DNA from: Rhizophlyctis rosea
Lineage: Eukaryota > Chytridiomycota > Chytridiomycetes > Rhizophlyctidales > Rhizophlyctidaceae
DNA: 11,857 nt
NCBI GenBank assembly: GCA_027596075.1
Contig: JADGJC010000568.1
Span: forward strand, 1 to 11,857
Direction: 5' to 3'
Shown: positions 6,723 through 11,857 of the stretch, piece by piece
Layout: each line of letters starts with the position of its first letter
How positions within the stretch are numbered: the first letter of the stretch is position 1
The notes under the pieces: generated by a model
Told to the model about the DNA's origin: nothing
Seen by the model: only the letters and a program-made list of their open reading frames with translations
The model's database searches: none
Made by a program: the position numbers and the translations under genes

Positions 6723-8567
6723 GTGATTTGTTGTTCTTTTTGTTCATTTTTTTTTCCATACCCCCGCACCCACATCTCATGTACTATATTATGTCTGCTA
6801 TATTCTGCTATTATATTACGTCTACTATATTTTTACATCTGTATTATGTCTACCATCTCTGCAGTTTGCTGCACTTTGGTATCGCTCGTTAGTCTCGTTC
6901 TTTCAACTACATCTCCGTGTCCCAGACTTCCCAGTTCCGACTCTTTTGATCCAGTCACACTATGTGTCCTCAAGGAAAGCCGGTCGACGCCAGGCAACCT
7001 GGGGCAAGGTCACTTTTAAACGCTTTTAACCCTACCAGTCCTACCCCCAAGTTGACCCCTTTTTCCCGGGCAAGTCCCAACCAAAAAAACTGCAGAGTGG
7101 AATTCCTGGGAGACGAAGATCACCAGCGCGGCATATAACACACCATTGATCATCCGAGCCGTAGTAATCTCAACTGTATCTTTTGAACGTGCCTACAATG
7201 CAAGTTATACGTTTTATTTGCTGCTGTGGCAAATGACAGGGTGGAAGCAAATGGTTGAGGAGAATGACCATGCAAATGTGACAGGAGGGCAGCTCAGGTT
7301 ATAAAATTCCCGGGAGGTGCTAACAGAGAAACCAGAAAGAAAGAATATTCACCTTATATTGATCGATTATGTCTGCCCAACGAACAAAAGATTGTTTTTG
7401 TGGCCGTCAGTCCGACTGGAGTCATTTATTGGGAATGTATGCAACACATTTCCGGAAGGTCGGTTTTGCACTTAGGAGCTTATTTCACTGTGATCGGGTG
7501 AAAAAAAAAATGAATTATGTACGAAATCATGCACACAGATGGTTGATAACCTATGGGATGCACATGTAGGCATCAGTCATGAAAAGTGGCGACGGACTAT
7601 GTGTGGTGAGTGGACGTCAAAAAGGAATGATCGCAGCTCCGGGGGGACAAATCATAGCTTGACCCAGCTTTTGACCGATTCGTCGGCGCTTCGGTTCAAC
7701 TTTGTATTATCCCCCGCTATTCAGTTGACCACAATTCATCTACAAATTCAGAAAGTTCAAAGTATATAAAGCAAAGTTTAGTGGACGGCAAGGACTGAAG
7801 GGGTCAACCATCGGGTCCTTCAGGACTTGATTATCATTTCGGTGACAGCAAGGGCACATCATTATGAGCAGTTGATATGCCTCTGCCGGCATAAGCAATC
7901 CACAATCAAAAAAGAAACTCTGGTGTGCCTAAGGGAGCGCCACTCATCCGATGCAGGGCAAATCCATGCTCGGACCGCATCAGCGAGTTCGTTTTAGCAA
8001 CGCAGTCAAGGTGTATGTGATGGTCGGCTTCGACCTCAAGCATCGCCGTCCCTCAGCAGCTCTGCATTTTCCAGAAAGGTCCGATGTTGCTATATAGTCG
8101 AAATTGAGTAGTCAACACCGAAGAGCTTTCGTTCAACAGTTTTGAGATGTAAGATCCTTACAAAGGGCCTTTTGTCAATGATGAGGCCCCTCTCCCCACT
8201 CTGAATCACTCCAGAGTGAGTGCCAAAAAGGAAGTTGGAACACCAAAATGAGTATCAGTTCGCCATCAGTGGAGTCATTTAAGTCAGAGATACATGCCGC
8301 GGAACTCGCGGAGCGTGATAACCCACAATGACGCCTACGAGCACACCAACAAGTCAGCATACAATGACCCGTCGCTAAATGTTGGGATGCCACATCATCC
8401 AATGTTTGTACAGCGGGTCATGATTTCAACAAGCGGATAATGTGAGTGATAGTGTTGGCAGACGTCAGATGCCTCCCTAGTCATAACTCCATTCTGTGCC
8501 AATTCCACCTCCCGCGTGTCCTTCTTGGGTAGCTCGAGGAAAAATTGTCTTGCCCGAAAAAAGGAGG
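6723..8567. other. Intergenic region after tRNA-Lys
   Basis: No recognisable gene. The best ATG frame (7369-7569, 66 codons) has no known features and includes an A10 run. Apart from the degenerate AT-rich repeats at 6782-6855, I note small perfect hairpins at 6990-7002 (CCAGG/CCTGG), 8197-8218 (CACTCTG/CAGAGTG) and 8297-8311 (CCGCG/CGCGG), each explicable by chance. Confidence 0.5.
6782..6855 (+). repeat. Degenerate TATATTA-GTCTAC repeats
   Basis: About five diverged copies of a 10-17 base unit related to TATATTATGTCTGC (for example TATATTACGTCTAC and TATTATGTCTACC) follow one another some 70 bases after the tRNA. Unit length is irregular, so this is an old slippage tract. Confidence 0.5.
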
Positions 8568-8867
8568 ATGACATTTTCAGTGCATGCTAACAAGCGGAAT
8601 GGTCGCACCCCGCCAAATCCCAATAATGCCCTCTACCACTCGTTAACTTCCATGTCGGCTTCTGTCCTCAAAGAAGTCAAAGATCCTGCTGATAACTTGT
8701 CCACCACCCCACACAGCTGCGCTAACTGTAATCTCGCGACCGCCCGTCACTCTATTCATCGATTTCGGAGGCTGCAAGCTGCTGAACTTCAGATCATTTG
8801 TCAGAAAAAGAACGCAAGAATTCTGGAATTGGAAATCACACCGATCAAGGAATGCGATCTGGTGTGA
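8568..8867 (+). CDS. Weak hypothetical ORF, 99 codons
   Basis: An ATG-initiated frame with no recognisable domain. Residues 48-51 are CANC, and the C-terminal third (from about residue 62) could form an amphipathic helix (RRLQAAELQIICQKKNARI). Against it: frame +1 is also open over most of the same stretch, there is no family match I know, and open frames of this length are expected by chance several times in a window of this size. It could be an exon of a spliced gene, but I see no supported partner exon. Listed only because its helix pattern is the best in the gene-poor right half. Confidence 0.15.
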   Translation: MTFSVHANKRNGRTPPNPNNALYHSLTSMSASVLKEVKDPADNLSTTPHSCANCNLATARHSIHRFRRLQAAELQIICQKKNARILELEITPIKECDLV

Positions 8868-11857
8868 GCTGTCGGACAAGCTGCAACCACTGGTTAAGGT
8901 TATTACAGGAGCTCAGTTAGGCCAAATCATTTCGTATTGGCAGCAAAAAGTATTACCGTAACCGGTGCGGCCCATAGGCGGCGCCTGATTTTGCGAACAA
9001 TGTGGAGTGCCTGAGCACCAAAGAACCGTCGCTCATCAACATGAGCTTGTTTTCGTATCTTGAGCATCCGAGGTCACTGCGCCGACGTACAAAAAAGCGA
9101 TTGGCGTTGCGACATCGCGCTAATCTCGTTGAGGTGTAAATATGTACGCGCGGATGGTTCTCATTCTGGGTCACGCCACTAAAATGCACATTGACCTCCC
9201 TCATTTCGCGCAGATAACTCTGACGAGCAAAACATACCTCGAGCGCGCACCATGCCAAGCAATGTGCATCGGAAAGTCCCACCTGTCAAGCTGCCTTCCT
9301 GAATGCTCTGTGACGGTTTTGTACCAAGTTCAACATGACTGGAACAAGAATCACGGTCGGAAAAAATAATCGGAATAATGGACCCCCAATAGGTCACCCC
9401 ACATAACATGATTGATAGGTGTGCCAGTGTCATACTTTTCACCATTACGAAAGCTCTATCTTGGCTCTGATCAATTCAGCAACGTTGGGAGACAATGTGG
9501 TAAATTGTTGGATTCACATGCCATGACCTGCCGTGATAGACGGTCAGGTAATCTTGACGATGCCCTTGAGGTTTCAAGAAGGCAGGTATGTGGTGCTTAC
9601 AATGAGAAGACGTAATCCGCATGGGGAATCAGTCAATAGAGATTGAAAAGACCTTTTCTTCCAATGAAGCCATGTCGCATCCCAGCCAACCCTACGACTT
9701 TACCAACACGTGATTGCGACACAGCCATGTATCAATACTCCTTGTCACGGCACCGTGCCTTTTGTTTTATTAGTCAAGATTGAAAGCCCTGAACCAAAAA
9801 AGGGAAATTGGTAAATGCTAAGGGAGAAGAATGAGTACCGCGGTGCGGGAACAGGCACGGCTTGAGCATTGAGTCGAGTGTTCCGTTCAAGGTGTTGTCT
9901 TATCTGTGTTGCAGGCGACCGGATAGTATGTAATTCACGCAAAGGAGAAACGCCATGTTGGAATTACGGACGTCACTCAAACAGGATGCGACACCCATTC
10001 TCGCTCCATACAATGAGCACCAAGGTCGTTTTGAGCGTCGTCCGTAGGTCTCTGCTACCTCAGCAACTACGAACTTTGACCAAGATGTAGCCAAAGTCAG
10101 AAAGGGTATGCAACGGGGGGGCGAGCGAAAGCAGGTCAATGGATCCCATCACATCCGAAGACGCTCTAACTTCAAGATAAGATTTCCAATCAGAAACTCA
10201 GCTGTTTTAGAGCAATTTGGTTTGTTGTCCAATGCCACCCAGGCATGACCGCTCAAACAAAGCCTTCCTCCAGATGAACTTTGCCTCCAAAACCCAGCAA
10301 ACGTACGACTCTACCATCACTGTGTTTGGAGACATCTATCATGCCCATTTTCCGGCGTTCAGTCCATTCCCCTTTTTTCTCAATTCCTTCTACTGAATTG
10401 TGGACTTTGAAAGCCGTGAAAGCCTTGAGGCAAGGATAATGCACAGCCATCGTGGACATGGCAACCCCGATTAATGATAGATTCACTAGGTGGACAGCCC
10501 ATTCCAATAAACGTCAGCAACGGTGTCCATTGTTTCTTATGTATTGGGACTGCGGACAGCTGGGCATCGGATGGGAACGTTGTCAGGTCAAAGTGTGTCC
10601 GAACATGAAACATTTTTGTTGTGTACCTACTCCAGCGCTAAGGCCGTCGCCCACCCACATTCAAGTACTCTTTTTTGCCTGCATGTACGATCAATGGTTG
10701 AGGTGAAGATGACATGTAGCACATGTCGATATCGCACTCCTACTCAGCACATATCAATGATGATGCACCTCCCATGGTCTCCATACTTTGTGATGTCCCA
10801 AAAATAATGATAGTGGAAATTGCGGAAACCACCTAGGACTTTCTAAGTCTCAAGAGTGGTCGAAATCATCTGTCATCGCTTGAAGGAATATCGTACGCAA
10901 AGAGACCGAGTTCTATGCGGGAGAGGAAGGGGCCAACCGCCAACCGACTGCTTCCACGTGATTGGCAAAAAGAAATTTTCCACAAGAAGTGTGTCCCGTT
11001 TCCGATGTGCAGAGGACATGATGGCGAACGTTCAGGGCAACCGACTTCATTCCTGCATATGGACTATTGATGATCAGAGACAGGTGGACGAAGACCTGCC
11101 AAACTATCTTCTCGACTGGACACACAACTGCGACTTCTGAAGATTTCCAACACTAGTTTGGGCAAAAAAGATGCCTCGCCATTCAAGTCAAGTGAGTCAC
11201 GCAACTGCCTGTCTTCACCTTGCGGTGTATGTCAACAGGGCAGCAGAAAACTCGCAGAGGCTAAACATCTTAGCTTGATCAAGGATGTAAATGTAGCCAT
11301 GACCGGTATTGGCATTTAGGTACTCGTGGCTGCTCGATTTTTATGACCCGAGTGTGGGGATTGTGCATATTCCCTTTTTTGGGGTTTGTGCATATTCTCT
11401 TTTCCTCTCTGAACATCATCGAGTCAAATCCAGCAGTCGCAAAAAGAGGACGATGCGGAGTGCCCTTTGAAGTGCGCAGGCCAATGGATGAGCTCAAGTA
11501 CACCTTCCATAGTTCAATCAGACAGCTCCATCAGGTGTCATCAGCAAGAGTAGGTGATGACGACATCGATATAGAGGCCCCGAACGATGGAAAAAAACGA
11601 GCAGAATGATGACGATGTGCGTTAGAGGTATTGAGACTCCTCCTCACAAGGACCCAACCTTGGCCATATTAGCGGTAGTCTAACGACGTCAGGGACATAA
11701 AGGTCAAGGCAAGGAGTCCAACTTCCATTTGGTGATTGCCAGTAGTAAAATGACAACAGACTCTGCCAACTCCACAAAACGAACTTTTAAGCACCTCCCG
11801 GTCGCGAACCATGCGTACAACTCCTCACGGCAAGGAAGCATCTTTGAACGTTTCTCG
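8868..11857. other. Gene-poor right end, about 3 kb
   Basis: Both strands give only short, overlapping open frames without recognisable domains. I see no reverse transcriptase, integrase or transposase motif and no long terminal repeat. A frame at 11343-11609 (88 codons) opens with a hydrophobic stretch, but that stretch is produced largely by the 25-bp tandem duplication at 11356. A G7 run lies near 10116. This is probably old intergenic sequence, possibly eroded transposon remains beyond recognition by eye. Confidence 0.45.
11356..11405. repeat. 25-bp tandem duplication
   Basis: Two adjacent 25-base units (11356-11380 and 11381-11405) sharing GTGCATATTC at their centre match at 21 of 25 positions. 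The unit length is not a multiple of three, so it would shift any reading frame across it, which argues against coding use. Confidence 0.75.

Noticed and set aside
8185..8959. Chain of short open stretches in different plus frames that read like one gene with single-base frameshifts
   Set aside because: Stop-free runs of 50-100 codons are expected in all frames here, adjacent frames are open at once, and nothing matches a family I know. Joining them would be pattern-seeking.
9412..9783. Possible two-exon model with a GTATGT donor at 9586 and an acceptor at 9669
   Set aside because: No ATG start fits, the branch site and acceptor are weak, and the resulting peptide resembles nothing known to me.
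11343..11609. 88-codon frame with a hydrophobic N-terminus resembling a signal peptide
   Set aside because: The hydrophobic stretch comes mainly from a 25-bp out-of-frame tandem duplication of T-rich sequence.
7308..11799. CCGGGAGGTGCT near 7308 and its reverse complement near 11788, as possible terminal inverted repeats of a 4.5 kb element
   Set aside because: Only 12 bases match, a few such matches are expected by chance among all pairs of positions, and no transposase lies between.

Overview
The window looks like nuclear DNA of a fungus, most likely a zoosporic fungus (Chytridiomycota). The grounds are short GT-AG introns interrupting a recognisable eukaryotic gene, a eukaryotic-type tRNA-Lys(CTT) with internal promoter boxes and a pol III T-run, and an intronless ankyrin-like gene whose repeats end in a Trp-Trp pair followed by a Ser-Gly-Leu turn. 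That last style I associate with expanded chytrid families. The fungal call is solid; the phylum is an inference.

Layout: 1-1098 has no convincing gene. 1099-1899 is the intronless WW-ankyrin-like protein (266 aa). 1900-4364 is intergenic, with one perfect 14-bp tandem duplication. 4365-5714 is a four-exon gene for the SUMO E3 ligase Nse2/Mms21 of the Smc5/6 complex (277 aa after splicing). Its second intron (383 nt, against 66 and 67 nt for the others) carries a (TG)12 tract, a quadruplex-type G run and a chain of hairpins that all use a GAA triloop. 5715-6640 holds only a 5' half-tRNA relic. 6641-6713 is tRNA-Lys(CTT), with an AT-rich upstream block and a T7 terminator. 6723-11857 is about 5 kb in which I find no recognisable gene, only a weak 99-codon ORF and minor repeats.

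The genes do not form a functional group. Nse2 is a genome-maintenance enzyme, the ankyrin-like protein is probably a binding scaffold of unknown partner, and the tRNA is housekeeping. Two signals cut across the annotation. The first is the hairpin-rich intron 2 of NSE2. The second is repeated switching from a C-rich to a G-rich sense strand inside both protein genes, absent from the intergenic stretch I counted. I found no mobile element with recognisable proteins, no CRISPR and no defined new multi-gene system.
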